A DNA stretch of 64,000 nucleotides from the NCBI RefSeq assembly GCF_014333615.1, contig NZ_JACSCY010000001.1:1-64000 (forward strand), read 5' to 3'. Shown one piece after another: positions 52,358 through 60,127 of this stretch. Both the position numbers and the translations under genes were made by a program. Positions within the stretch are counted from its first letter, which is position 1, and every line of letters begins with the position of its first letter. The notes under the pieces are model-generated. The model had not been told where the DNA came from. It did no database searches and saw nothing but the letters and a program-made list of their open reading frames with translations. Source of the DNA: Hymenobacter citatus (GTDB taxonomy: Bacteria > Bacteroidota > Bacteroidia > Cytophagales > Hymenobacteraceae).

Positions 52358-52471
52358 ACCGTCTGTCATCCTGAACGCAGCGGAGCGCAGTGAAGGACCT
52401 TATCACATATACTGTTCTTGTGTGATAAGGTCCTTCACTGCGCTCCGCTGCGTTCAGTGACAAACAGGTTT
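52356..52471. repeat. REPIN-like inverted repeat, family 1 (long-loop TCCT/AGGA type)
   Basis: Left arm GTCATCCTGAACGCAGCGGA... with an 18-nt loop between TCCT and AGGA, right arm 52421-52471 as its mirror with a two-base loss. Shows that loop length varies while the mini-stem is kept. Confidence 0.85.
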
Positions 52472-52472
52472 A

Positions 52473-52527
52473 CGACCGAAGCCCCTTTGCACAACTGCCC
52501 GCAGGTTGTGCAAAGGGGCTTCGGTCG
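52473..52527. terminator. Perfect 23-bp hairpin after the GH20 gene
   Basis: Stem CGACCGAAGCCCCTTTGCAC... (52473-52495 with 52505-52527), 9-nt loop TGCCCGCAG. Strong hairpin but without a good T-run; likely stops GH20 transcription or protects the mRNA end. Confidence 0.7.
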
Positions 52528-52576
52528 TTGAAAGGGGGTAGGAAAACCAGCGGTTGCGCGGTAGCAACCGCTTATA

Positions 52577-54496
52577 TTGCATAGTCACTATTCTTATACC
52601 TACATCGTGAAGCTACCCTCCCTGCAACACCTTGCCGCCGAAGCAGCGCGGGTGGTGCGCCGCTTTCCGCTTACACTGCTTTGTGCATTTGTGCTCTGCG
52701 GGGTAGGCATCTATGTTATTCATCTTGATAACCAGAAGCAACAGGAACTGGACTGGCTTTTTTCGGCGCTTTCCACGGCTGGGTTAGGTCTTTCGAGTAC
52801 GCTGGCGGTTGCCTTGGCAACCGAGCGGTGGCGCTGGGGGCCGGCAAAGCGTTGGGTAGCACAGGCCGTTGTGGTAGCCTTGCTGGCACTTTGGTACGCA
52901 CTAGTGCCTGCGCAGCCCAACCTGGTGTGGGGCATCCGGTTGGCGCTATTGTTATTGGGAATGCACCTGGCCGTAGCCGCCGGCCCCTACCTGCCCGAGC
53001 TGCGCCGCACGGCCGATACGCCCGGCTTCTGGCGCTACAACGAAACGCTATTTCTGCGCATTCTGCTGGCCGGTATCTATTCCGGGGTGCTCTTTGTGGG
53101 GTGTGCACTGGCGCTGGTAGCCATCGATAATCTGTTTGATGTCAAGCTGGATGAGCACCTGTTCGGCTATCTGTTTGTGACGCTGGCCACGGTATTCAAC
53201 ACGTGGTTCTTCCTGGCCGGCGTGCCGCATAATTTTGCTGAGCTGGAGCAGGCGGCGCCCTACCCAAAGGCGCTGAAGCTGTTCACGCAGTTCGTGCTGC
53301 TGCCGTTGGTAGTGCTGTATCTGGTTATTCTGTACGCCTACCTGGGCCGCATCCTGGTGCAGTGGGAGCTGCCTAAGGGCTGGGTGTCCATCCTGATTCT
53401 GGCATTTTCGGTAGCAGGTATCTTCGCCTTGCTGCTAATTCACCCCATTCGCCACGCCGCCGAAAACACCTGGATTCGCACGTTTGCGCGCTGGTTCTAC
53501 CGGGCGTTGTTTCCGCTGTTGGGGCTGCTGGCCGTAGCCATCGGCACTCGCATCCGCGACTATGGTATCACCGAGGAGCGGTATTTCGTGTTGGTGCTGG
53601 CGGCGTGGCTATTCTGCATGGCCGTGTATTTTTTGGTGCGGCGCGGCCAAGGTATCATCTGGATTCCGGCCTCGCTGGCATTAGTAGCGTTTCTGTCGGC
53701 TGCGGGACCGTGGAGCGCGTTTGCCGTGGCCCGGCGCAGTCAGCTAAAGCAACTGCGCGAAATCAGTGCGGAATACGGGCTTTTGAAGGATGGGAAGCTA
53801 GACGGAGCCGGGCAGCGTGTACCGAAACTGTCGTTGAACGCTCGCAAGCGCATTACGTCCATTTTTAATTTTTTTGCCGAACGGGAGGCCGTGGCACAAT
53901 TGCAACCGCTATTCGCAGCAGAATTGCAGAATATGCCCGATTCACTACGTCTCAAATCAACCTGGATGCAGCAGAGTTGGCAAACAGACCGGCTCTTTAC
54001 GCTTAGCGGCATAGAACGGGCTAGCTGGTATCAAACAAAGGAACACGATGAACTGTCGGCTTCTTTCCAGGCTGACGAAAATGATTTTGTAGCTCTCGGA
54101 GCTGGTCGTTATTGGATAAGAGATGTTGGTCAGAATCAATACATGTATAGCAAGGGCAATTTGACAGCAGAAATGGCAGTGCAGGAAGGCACTTTCCGGT
54201 TGCGTGCCAGGCAACAGGGGCGTGAGGTGGCGCTGGAGCAGCTTCGGGCCGATGGTAGCTGGCAGCCACTAGTAGCGGTGCAACTTGGCGTAATGGCTGA
54301 TTCGCTGGCCCGCGTATACGGCCGCGACCTGCAATCTTCGGTTAAGCTGCCTGGTAAGAAGCTGCAGTTGCAAGCATCTACCGCAGGTGCCACGTTGCGT
54401 TTATTTCTGCAAAACCTCACGCGCAAACAGGTGCAGGATAGTGTATCCTATGATTTGGAAGCCCAGGCTCTACTAGAGCTTCACGAAAACAAGTAG
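52577..54496 (+). CDS. DUF4153 multi-pass membrane protein
   Basis: A 639-residue protein with about 11-12 transmembrane helices in the first 390 residues (PLTLLCAFVLCGVGIYVIHL, NLVWGIRLALLLLGMHLAVA, LFVTLATVFNTWFFLAGVPH) and a soluble C-terminal part (about 400-639) that reads as helices followed by beta-rich sequence. This matches DUF4153, of unknown function. The start codon assigned gives MHSHYSYTYIVKLPSLQH; a GTG start at VKLPSL is also possible. Confidence 0.8.
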   Translation: MHSHYSYTYIVKLPSLQHLAAEAARVVRRFPLTLLCAFVLCGVGIYVIHLDNQKQQELDWLFSALSTAGLGLSSTLAVALATERWRWGPAKRWVAQAVVVALLALWYALVPAQPNLVWGIRLALLLLGMHLAVAAGPYLPELRRTADTPGFWRYNETLFLRILLAGIYSGVLFVGCALALVAIDNLFDVKLDEHLFGYLFVTLATVFNTWFFLAGVPHNFAELEQAAPYPKALKLFTQFVLLPLVVLYLVILYAYLGRILVQWELPKGWVSILILAFSVAGIFALLLIHPIRHAAENTWIRTFARWFYRALFPLLGLLAVAIGTRIRDYGITEERYFVLVLAAWLFCMAVYFLVRRGQGIIWIPASLALVAFLSAAGPWSAFAVARRSQLKQLREISAEYGLLKDGKLDGAGQRVPKLSLNARKRITSIFNFFAEREAVAQLQPLFAAELQNMPDSLRLKSTWMQQSWQTDRLFTLSGIERASWYQTKEHDELSASFQADENDFVALGAGRYWIRDVGQNQYMYSKGNLTAEMAVQEGTFRLRARQQGREVALEQLRADGSWQPLVAVQLGVMADSLARVYGRDLQSSVKLPGKKLQLQASTAGATLRLFLQNLTRKQVQDSVSYDLEAQALLELHENK

Positions 54497-54521
54497 CTTT
54501 CGAGCCTTGGCTTTAGTCCAT

Positions 54522-54558
54522 AAGAAAGGCCGCTGGTATGCTACCAGCGGCCTTTCTT
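54522..54558 (+). terminator. Terminator after the DUF4153 gene
   Basis: Perfect 17-bp stem AAGAAAGGCCGCTGGTA (54522-54538) with 54542-54558, TGC loop, ending CTTTCTTGT. Could act in both directions. Confidence 0.85.
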
Positions 54559-54567
54559 GTATGATGG

Positions 54568-54609
54568 TTCAACACTCACAATTTCACCATCTCACAACTT
54601 CACCATTTA
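54568..54609. repeat. Solo minisatellite arm (TCACCAT/TCACAA)
   Basis: ACACTCACAATTTCACCATC, TCACAACTTCACCATTT. It is the outer minisatellite of the composite inverted repeats at 19-178 and 42447-42610, here without a family-1 core. Abuts the guaA stop codon. Confidence 0.6.
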
Positions 54610-56139
54610 TTCCCACTCAATGGTAGCCGGTGGCTTAGAGCTGATATCATACACCACGCGGTTGATGCCGCGCACTTGGTTGATGATTTTGTTGCTGACC
54701 TCGGCCAGAAACTCGTAGGGGAGGTGGGCCCAGTCGGCCGTCATGCCGTCTACGCTGGTCACGGCGCGCAGGGCTACTACCTGCTCATAGGTGCGCTCGT
54801 CGCCCATCACGCCCACGCTCTGCACGGGGAGGAGCATCACGCCGGCCTGCCATACTTGCTCGTAGAGGCCGTGTGCTTTCAGGCCATCAATGAAAATGGC
54901 GTCGGCGCGTTGCAGGATGGCTACTTTTTCCGGGGTGATGTCGCCCAGAATGCGGATGCCCAGGCCGGGGCCGGGGAAGGGGTGGCGGTGCAGGATGTTA
55001 TGGGGTAGGCCCAGCGCGTCGCCTACCTCGCGCACCTCGTCCTTGAACAAGGCCCGCAGCGGCTCCACAATCTTCAGGTTCATCTTCTCGGGCAGGCCAC
55101 CCACGTTGTGGTGGCTCTTGATGGTCACGGCCGGTCCCTTCACCGACACCGACTCAATCACGTCGGGGTAGATGGTGCCTTGCGCCAGCCACCGGGCGCC
55201 TTCCACCTTCTGCGCCTCGCGGTCGAACACCTCAATAAACGTGCGGCCGATGGCCTTGCGCTTTTGCTCAGGGTCGGTGAGGCCGGCCAGGGCGGCATAG
55301 AACTCCTGCGAGGCATCTACGCCGCGCACGTTCAAGCCCAGTACTTTGTAAGCTTCCAACACGCCTTCGTACTCATCTTTGCGCAGCAGGCCGTTGTCCA
55401 CGAAGATACCGTGCAGGCGTGGCCCAATGGCGCGGTGCAGCAGCAGCGCCGCCACCGAAGAGTCTACCCCACCGGAGAGGCCCAGAATCACCTGATCGGT
55501 TTCGCCGATGGTGTCTTGGAGGGCCGTCACCATCGCGTCTACGAAGTGCTCGGGTGTCCAGTCTTGCGCGCAGCCGCAGATGTCCACCACAAAGTTCTTC
55601 ATCAGCTGCTTGCCGTCGGTAGAGTGCGTCACCTCGGGGTGAAACTGAATGCCATAGGTCGACTGGCCTTCCAGTTCATAAGCGGCCACCTGCACATCGG
55701 GGGTGCCGGCAATGGCCAGGAAGCCATCGGGCAGAGTTTTGATGGTGTCGCCGTGCGACATCCACACCTGCGAGCCGGGCTCTAAGCCGTTCAGCAACGG
55801 GTGGTGCTGGTTGATGTGCGTGAGGCGGGCGCGGCCATACTCGCGGATGGTAGCGGGCAGCACCTCGCCGCCGTTCTGGTGAGCCAGCAGCTGCGCGCCA
55901 TAGCATACGCCCAGCACCGGCACCTGGCCTAGGTAGGCGCTCAGGTCGGGGTTGGGGGCGTCGGCCTCGCGCACGGAGCAGGGCGAGCCAGAAAGCACAA
56001 CGCCCCGGATATCCTCGGTGAGGAGCGGGGCGTGGGTGTAGGGATGAATCTCGCAGTAAACATTCAGCTCGCGAATGCGTCGCGCGATGAGCTGTGTGTA
56101 CTGAGAGCCAAAATCGAGGATCAGAATCTGTTCGGGCAT
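54607..56139 (-). CDS. guaA: GMP synthase (glutamine-hydrolysing)
   Basis: A 510-residue enzyme that aminates XMP to GMP. Glutaminase domain: [20 protein letters not shown], nucleophile Cys79 in [14 protein letters not shown], and [12 protein letters not shown]. Synthetase domain: the ATP-pyrophosphatase P-loop [18 protein letters not shown], then the C-terminal dimerisation domain with [31 protein letters not shown] and PPATIEWE at the end. The ATG at 56139 is used. A -7 box lies only about 4 bp upstream of it, so the mRNA may be leaderless. Confidence 0.96.
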   Translation of the reverse strand: MPEQILILDFGSQYTQLIARRIRELNVYCEIHPYTHAPLLTEDIRGVVLSGSPCSVREADAPNPDLSAYLGQVPVLGVCYGAQLLAHQNGGEVLPATIREYGRARLTHINQHHPLLNGLEPGSQVWMSHGDTIKTLPDGFLAIAGTPDVQVAAYELEGQSTYGIQFHPEVTHSTDGKQLMKNFVVDICGCAQDWTPEHFVDAMVTALQDTIGETDQVILGLSGGVDSSVAALLLHRAIGPRLHGIFVDNGLLRKDEYEGVLEAYKVLGLNVRGVDASQEFYAALAGLTDPEQKRKAIGRTFIEVFDREAQKVEGARWLAQGTIYPDVIESVSVKGPAVTIKSHHNVGGLPEKMNLKIVEPLRALFKDEVREVGDALGLPHNILHRHPFPGPGLGIRILGDITPEKVAILQRADAIFIDGLKAHGLYEQVWQAGVMLLPVQSVGVMGDERTYEQVVALRAVTSVDGMTADWAHLPYEFLAEVSNKIINQVRGINRVVYDISSKPPATIEWE

Positions 56140-56142
56140 GGG

Positions 56143-56150
56143 CAAAGGTA
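56143..56150 (-). promoter_or_regulatory. -7 box overlapping the guaA start region
   Basis: Minus-strand TACCTTTG (TAnnTTTG) ends 3 bp before the guaA ATG. With initiation 4-6 bp beyond the box, the transcript would begin at or next to the A of the ATG. Confidence 0.5.
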
Positions 56151-56303
56151 CTGTGCAGAATGGAACGATTGCATAGCTGGCGCAGAATTTGGTAACTAAT
56201 CAGAAAATAATTGATCTGAACATAAACAGGTGCGTATTCTTTCTAAAGTATGAATAATGCACTTATCTTCAGCTTATTGTGCTACCTGCCAACTTCACTT
56301 TGC

Positions 56304-56735
56304 ATGCGCTCTTCTTCTGATTTAATTTCCCGCCCAGCTTACCTCTTCTTTTTTTTGCTGCTCCTACTGGGCTGCCTCGGCGTTGTGCCAGCGCAGGCGC
56401 AGGCCAGCCAAACCGCCCCGCTACCCCGTACCCTCACGGGCAAGGTAACCACCATTGCTGGCGCGCCACTGGCCGGGGCTACCGTATTGGTGCGTGGCGA
56501 CCAGCGCGACAATACAGCCATAACCAACAAAGAAGGTATGTTTTTGCTGACCACCCGGCAGGTCCAGCCCGTGCTGGTGGTGAATTGCGCCGGCTATGAG
56601 GAAAATCAAGCCGACGTACCCCAAGACGGGGAAGCCGTCGTTTCGCTGGCCCCCATCGACAAATACAAGAAGCAATTGCGCAAACAAGGCAAGAAGGCGT
56701 ACAAGGACTGGAACGGCAAAGGCAAGCGCAACTAG
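56304..56735 (+). CDS. Exported carboxypeptidase-regulatory-like domain protein
   Basis: A 143-residue protein with a signal peptide (FFLLLLLGCLGVVPAQAQA) and one CarboxypepD_reg-like beta-sandwich: LTGKVTTIAGAPLAGATVLV, AITNKEGMFLLTTRQ, LVVNCAGYEENQADV. The same domain is found at the N-terminus of SusC-like proteins, but here it stands alone. The C-terminal 25 residues are a very basic tail (KKQLRKQGKKAYKDWNGKGK). Likely periplasmic or outer-membrane-facing. Start at 56304 gives the signal; an upstream ATG at 56250 is less likely. Confidence 0.75.
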   Translation: MRSSSDLISRPAYLFFFLLLLLGCLGVVPAQAQASQTAPLPRTLTGKVTTIAGAPLAGATVLVRGDQRDNTAITNKEGMFLLTTRQVQPVLVVNCAGYEENQADVPQDGEAVVSLAPIDKYKKQLRKQGKKAYKDWNGKGKRN

Positions 56736-56771
56736 CCATAACTAGCATTTTTTCAGCGTGACAATCAGGCT

Positions 56772-56826
56772 ACTGCGCGCTAACAGGGCTTGTTTCGAAG
56801 AAAATATTGCCCTGTTGCGCAGCAAA
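56772..56826. other. Imperfect hairpin upstream of the SRP RNA
   Basis: CTGCGC..AACAGGGC pairs with GCCCTGTT.GCGCAG around a 20-nt loop, with a 4-base bulge. May be the terminator of the preceding gene; it reaches the -33 region of the ffs promoter. Confidence 0.4.
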
Positions 56827-56841
56827 ACCGGATAGCGTGCG

Positions 56842-56849
56842 TATCTTTG
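56842..56849 (+). promoter_or_regulatory. -7 box of the SRP RNA gene
   Basis: TATCTTTG fits TAnnTTTG exactly and ends about 5 bp before the predicted RNA 5' end. A TTG lies 24 bp upstream (56815-56817), slightly beyond the usual spacing. Confidence 0.6.
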
Positions 56850-56853
56850 CACC

Positions 56854-56946
56854 GGCGAGTCAGAACGACCAGCTCCTGCTGAACTCCCCCAGGACCGGAA
56901 GGTAGCAAGGGTAGGCGGTTGAGCGGTGCGATTTTGGCTCGCTTTT
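56854..56946 (+). ncRNA. ffs: Signal recognition particle RNA (small bacterial type)
   Basis: The conserved tip of SRP RNA helix 8 is present at about 56886-56910: CCCCCAGGACCGGAAGGTAG followed by CAAGGG. The CAGGACCGGAAGGTAGCA core holds the asymmetric loop bound by the M domain of Ffh and the GGAA tetraloop. The ends pair (GCGAG 56855-56859 with CTCGC 56938-56942) and a run of eight T follows, giving an RNA of about 90 nt. It targets nascent membrane proteins to FtsY/SecYEG together with Ffh. No ORF overlaps it convincingly. Exact ends are inferred from pairing and the promoter. Confidence 0.88.
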
Positions 56947-57101
56947 TTTTGTCCTTGCCCCAACGCCCCGTAGCGCCGTACCGCGCAAACCGGTAGCTTT
57001 GGGGCATTCCTGCTTTGCGGCGGGTAGGAACAAAACGAAGCCGCGAGAGTAAGCGTATCACGGCCAGAGCAGCCGTTGCGCTCATGCAGCCAGTCATCCG
57101 T

Positions 57102-57305
57102 ATGTATATTATCAAAGTAAAAGGCAAGGCGAAAATTCCGGATTACATCCAGCTACGGGACGAGCAGTTTGTGCTCATTGCCTATTTCCGCGCCGATCGT
57201 CCGCTCAAAGACCTGCACCGCTATGGCCTGGCTGGAAAGGAAGAGCCGTTGGCGGCCGTTATCGAAGGCCTTTCGTTCGGCAAGCTGCAAAAGCTGGAAG
57301 TGTAG
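57102..57305 (+). CDS. Small conserved-looking protein, unknown
   Basis: A 67-residue protein: MYIIKVKGKAKIPDYIQLRD, then FVLIAYFRADRPLKDLHRYG, ending FGKLQKLEV. It reads as a small alpha/beta protein without signal or membrane helix. Codon use fits the genome. I do not know the family. A second ATG at 57084 would add six residues. It lies just after the SRP RNA and 90 bp before ftsE, on the same strand. Confidence 0.6.
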   Translation: MYIIKVKGKAKIPDYIQLRDEQFVLIAYFRADRPLKDLHRYGLAGKEEPLAAVIEGLSFGKLQKLEV

Positions 57306-57395
57306 CTTACACAAGGCTGCCAACTGTTTCTTTAAACTCTCACGAAAGGTAGCGTTGGGTATCTCTGAGCGCTATCTTTTTAATTTTTGCTTTCT

Positions 57396-58103
57396 ATGTC
57401 CGCCGTTGTTGAGCTTCACGATGCCTATATCATGCAGGACGTTAATACCGTGTTGCAGCGCGTGACGTTTACACTGGGCAAAGGCGAGTTTGCCTACTTG
57501 GTAGGGCGTACTGGCTCGGGCAAAAGCTCCCTGTTGAAAACCTTGTATGCCGACCTGCCGCTAGGCGGCGGCATGGCCGCCGTGGTCGACTACCCGTTGC
57601 AGAAGTTGGCGGCCAGCAAAGTGCCCTACCTACGCCGTAAGCTGGGTATCATTTTTCAGGATTTTCAGTTACTGTTCGATCGGTCGGTGGCTGATAACCT
57701 GCTATTTGTATTGAACGCTACTGGCTGGAGAGGCAAAGCCCGCAAGAAGCAGCGTATTTCGGAGGTGCTGATGCGGGTAGGGCTGGCCAACGCGGCCAGC
57801 AAGATGCCCCACCAGCTTTCCGGAGGCGAGCAGCAGCGCGTCGTGATTGCCCGCGCCTTGCTCAACGAGCCCTTGCTGCTGCTTGCTGATGAGCCTACCG
57901 GCAACCTCGACCCCGACGTGGCCGACAGCATTATGCGTCTGTTCGTGGAAATCAACAATGCCGGCACAGCCGTGCTCATGGCCACGCACAACTACCAGAT
58001 TATCCAGCACTACCCGCGCCGCGTGCTGCGTTGCCAAGACGGCCAGCTGCTGGATTCTACGGCTGCTGATTTTAGGGGAGTAAGCGGAATGGAGAATTCT
58101 TAA
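57396..58103 (+). CDS. ftsE: Cell-division ATP-binding protein FtsE
   Basis: A 235-residue ABC ATPase: Walker [14 protein letters not shown]-loop [12 protein letters not shown], signature [17 protein letters not shown], Walker [16 protein letters not shown]-loop [10 protein letters not shown]. FtsE pairs with the membrane protein FtsX to activate cell-wall hydrolases at division. ftsX is not next to it, which is usual in Bacteroidota. It could also be a LolD-type ATPase, but the DEPTGNLDP and RTGSGKSS context suits FtsE best. Followed after 21 bp by a glycosyltransferase gene. Confidence 0.88.
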   Translation: MSAVVELHDAYIMQDVNTVLQRVTFTLGKGEFAYLVGRTGSGKSSLLKTLYADLPLGGGMAAVVDYPLQKLAASKVPYLRRKLGIIFQDFQLLFDRSVADNLLFVLNATGWRGKARKKQRISEVLMRVGLANAASKMPHQLSGGEQQRVVIARALLNEPLLLLADEPTGNLDPDVADSIMRLFVEINNAGTAVLMATHNYQIIQHYPRRVLRCQDGQLLDSTAADFRGVSGMENS

Positions 58104-58124
58104 TTTTTAATTGCTAGTTACTAC

Positions 58125-59033
58125 TTGAAAACCGGCCTGTCTATCCTGATTCCGGTGTACAACAGGGTAGTAACGCTGCTAGTGCAGCAGCTGCACCAGC
58201 AGTTGCCGCACTGGAACGGCCCCGTGGAAATATGCCTGCTGGACGATGCGTCGCAAGCAAAGATTCAGGCCGAAAACCGCTTGCTGGCGCAGCTGCCCAA
58301 CGTGCGCTACGCCGAGCTACCGCGCAACGTGGGCCGCGCAGCTATTCGCAACCAGCTGGCCGCCGCCGCCCGCCACGAGTGGTTGCTGATGCTCGACAAC
58401 GATAGTTTGCTACCCGATGCGCAGTTTGTGGCCCGCTATGCCGCTGCCCAAGCATTGGCGCCAGTGGTGGTAGGTGGTATCATGTATGCCGGGGGCCTAC
58501 CTGCCGAGCCCGCTTTGCGCTTACGCTGGCACTACGCCCAGCAGCGGGAGGCGTTGCCTGCTGCCCGCCGCCGCTCGCTGCCTCCTTCGCAGCTTATGCT
58601 GAACAACCTGCTTATCCGAGCAGATATATTCCAGCGGTTTGGGTTTGACGAAGCGCTGATCCGCTACGGCCACGAGGACAGCAAGCTAGGCTGGCAATTG
58701 GCCCAGGCTGGCGTACCAATACATCACCTCGACAATCCAGTGATACACGACGGGCTAGACCCAGCGCCGGTGTTTCTGCGTAAGTCGCGGGCGGCGGTGC
58801 ACAACCTAGTGCTGCTCTACCACAAAGACGGGGTAGGGGCCGATAGCCGGTTGGTGCGTACAGCCCTGCGCCTGCAACAAGTGGGCCTGCGCCGACTGGC
58901 TGTCGGACTGCTTCTACACTTGCAGCCGCACCTACGTGCTAATCTATGCTCTGCCACGCCCCGCATGCTGTATTTCGACCTGCTAAAGCTGTATTGGATA
59001 CTGCGAGAATTTGCCAGGGTAGGAAAGGAATAG
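58125..59033 (+). CDS. Glycosyltransferase family 2
   Basis: A 302-residue GT-A fold glycosyltransferase: LSILIPVYNRVVTLL at the start, ICLLDDASQA, LPRNVGRAAIRNQLA, the metal-binding DND in LLMLDNDSLLPD, and YGHEDSKLGW as the acidic acceptor-side motif. Acceptor and sugar unknown. The start is TTG at 58125 (TTG AAA ACC GGC); no ATG fits. 21 bp after ftsE, so probably in one operon with it. Ends at a terminator. Confidence 0.85.
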   Translation: MKTGLSILIPVYNRVVTLLVQQLHQQLPHWNGPVEICLLDDASQAKIQAENRLLAQLPNVRYAELPRNVGRAAIRNQLAAAARHEWLLMLDNDSLLPDAQFVARYAAAQALAPVVVGGIMYAGGLPAEPALRLRWHYAQQREALPAARRRSLPPSQLMLNNLLIRADIFQRFGFDEALIRYGHEDSKLGWQLAQAGVPIHHLDNPVIHDGLDPAPVFLRKSRAAVHNLVLLYHKDGVGADSRLVRTALRLQQVGLRRLAVGLLLHLQPHLRANLCSATPRMLYFDLLKLYWILREFARVGKE

Positions 59034-59037
59034 ACAA

Positions 59038-59071
59038 AAAAAGGCCGACTGCATAAACAGCCGGCCTTTTT
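59038..59071. terminator. Bidirectional terminator after the GT2 gene
   Basis: 14-bp stem with one mismatch: AAAAAGGCCGACTG (59038-59051) and 59058-59071; A-run before and T-run after, between convergent genes. Confidence 0.85.
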
Positions 59072-59095
59072 AGTACTAGCGAAAAGCATACGAGC

Positions 59096-59980
59096 TTATT
59101 CGTTGTCTTTTCCTTTGAACACGCCTTTCACGGCACCGCCAACTGCCTTACCAGCTTTGGCTGCTCCATGGCCGATGTCCTTGCCCACTTCTTTGGCGCC
59201 GTGGCCAACATCTTTGCCCACTTCTTTGGCACCGTGTGCTACGTCCTCGGCGGTATTGGCTACCGCGTTGGCACCTTGCTCCGCCCGGATTTTAGTTTTA
59301 TCTACTGATTTGAAGGCTGCGTACTTGCCTTTTTCCTCGGCAATTTGCCGCTTGTCTTCACCGGAAATCTGGTCTTTGATCTGATCATAACGGGCATCCA
59401 TCGCACGCCAGTCGGCATTGATGTTGTTCCAGTCGTCGATATCATAGCTGGATTTGTTTTTATCCACCATGTTCACGAATGCGTTATACTTTGCCCGGGC
59501 GTTTTGCGGCGTCATCACGGCAATTTCCGACGTCATGGGTTTGTAGTATTTACCCATCTTAACACTTGTGCCGTCGGTGGGCATCGTAGCACTACCATCG
59601 GCAGCCACGGCGGGGCGACTAGTCCAGGTAGCCGTGCGGGCATCCGAAGCCGTGGTGTAGCGGCTGCGTAGCTGGTCGAGTTCCTGCTTACGCTGGTCAT
59701 CGTAGCTGTCGGCGTAGCGGTCTACGGCGGCTACTTTGGCGTCGTAATCAGCTTTCAGTTGCGCGGTTTCGCGCTCGTAATCGGCTTCAGTTTCGTTGGC
59801 AACGTTCTTCGCTTTCATCTCCGTTTCGTCAACGAAGCCCTTGAAGTCGTTATACGCCTGGTCGCTTTCCTGCGACACTTCTTTTTGCTGGTTTTCGGTA
59901 CAGCTCATCTGCGTGAACGTGAGGCCGCCCAATAATAGACTGGCGGCGAGAGCAGAGGCGGAGAAAGTTCTTTTTAGCAT
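59096..59980 (-). CDS. Lipoprotein with helical body and LEA-like C-terminal repeats
   Basis: A 294-residue lipoprotein (signal ending LTFTQMSC). The middle is long charged helix (FKGFVDETEMKAKNVANETE, QLKADYDAKVAAVDRYADSY). The C-terminus has two near-identical 11-residue repeats (VAHGAKEVGKD, VGHGAKEVGKD) and two decayed ones, giving an amphipathic helix as in LEA group 3 or apolipoprotein-like proteins. Possible roles are membrane or desiccation protection, inferred from sequence style only. Confidence 0.7.
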   Translation of the reverse strand: MLKRTFSASALAASLLLGGLTFTQMSCTENQQKEVSQESDQAYNDFKGFVDETEMKAKNVANETEADYERETAQLKADYDAKVAAVDRYADSYDDQRKQELDQLRSRYTTASDARTATWTSRPAVAADGSATMPTDGTSVKMGKYYKPMTSEIAVMTPQNARAKYNAFVNMVDKNKSSYDIDDWNNINADWRAMDARYDQIKDQISGEDKRQIAEEKGKYAAFKSVDKTKIRAEQGANAVANTAEDVAHGAKEVGKDVGHGAKEVGKDIGHGAAKAGKAVGGAVKGVFKGKDNE

Positions 59981-60127
59981 GGGAGTGAGAGTTGCGGCTC
60001 AACCGCCTAGTAGGGAGCTGAACCCGATGGGATTAGCTAATTTTAACGCTGATGAGCTAGCAAGGGTTGCGAATAGACAAGGCATAGCTGTGGTGGTGGC
60101 TGGCTGATCCTCACTAACTTGCCAGCT

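Noticed and set aside
50744..52369. 541-codon open frame opposite the GH20 gene
   Set aside because: It is a shadow of the GC-rich coding strand: no domain, His/Val/Gly-biased composition, while the plus strand has every GH20 motif.
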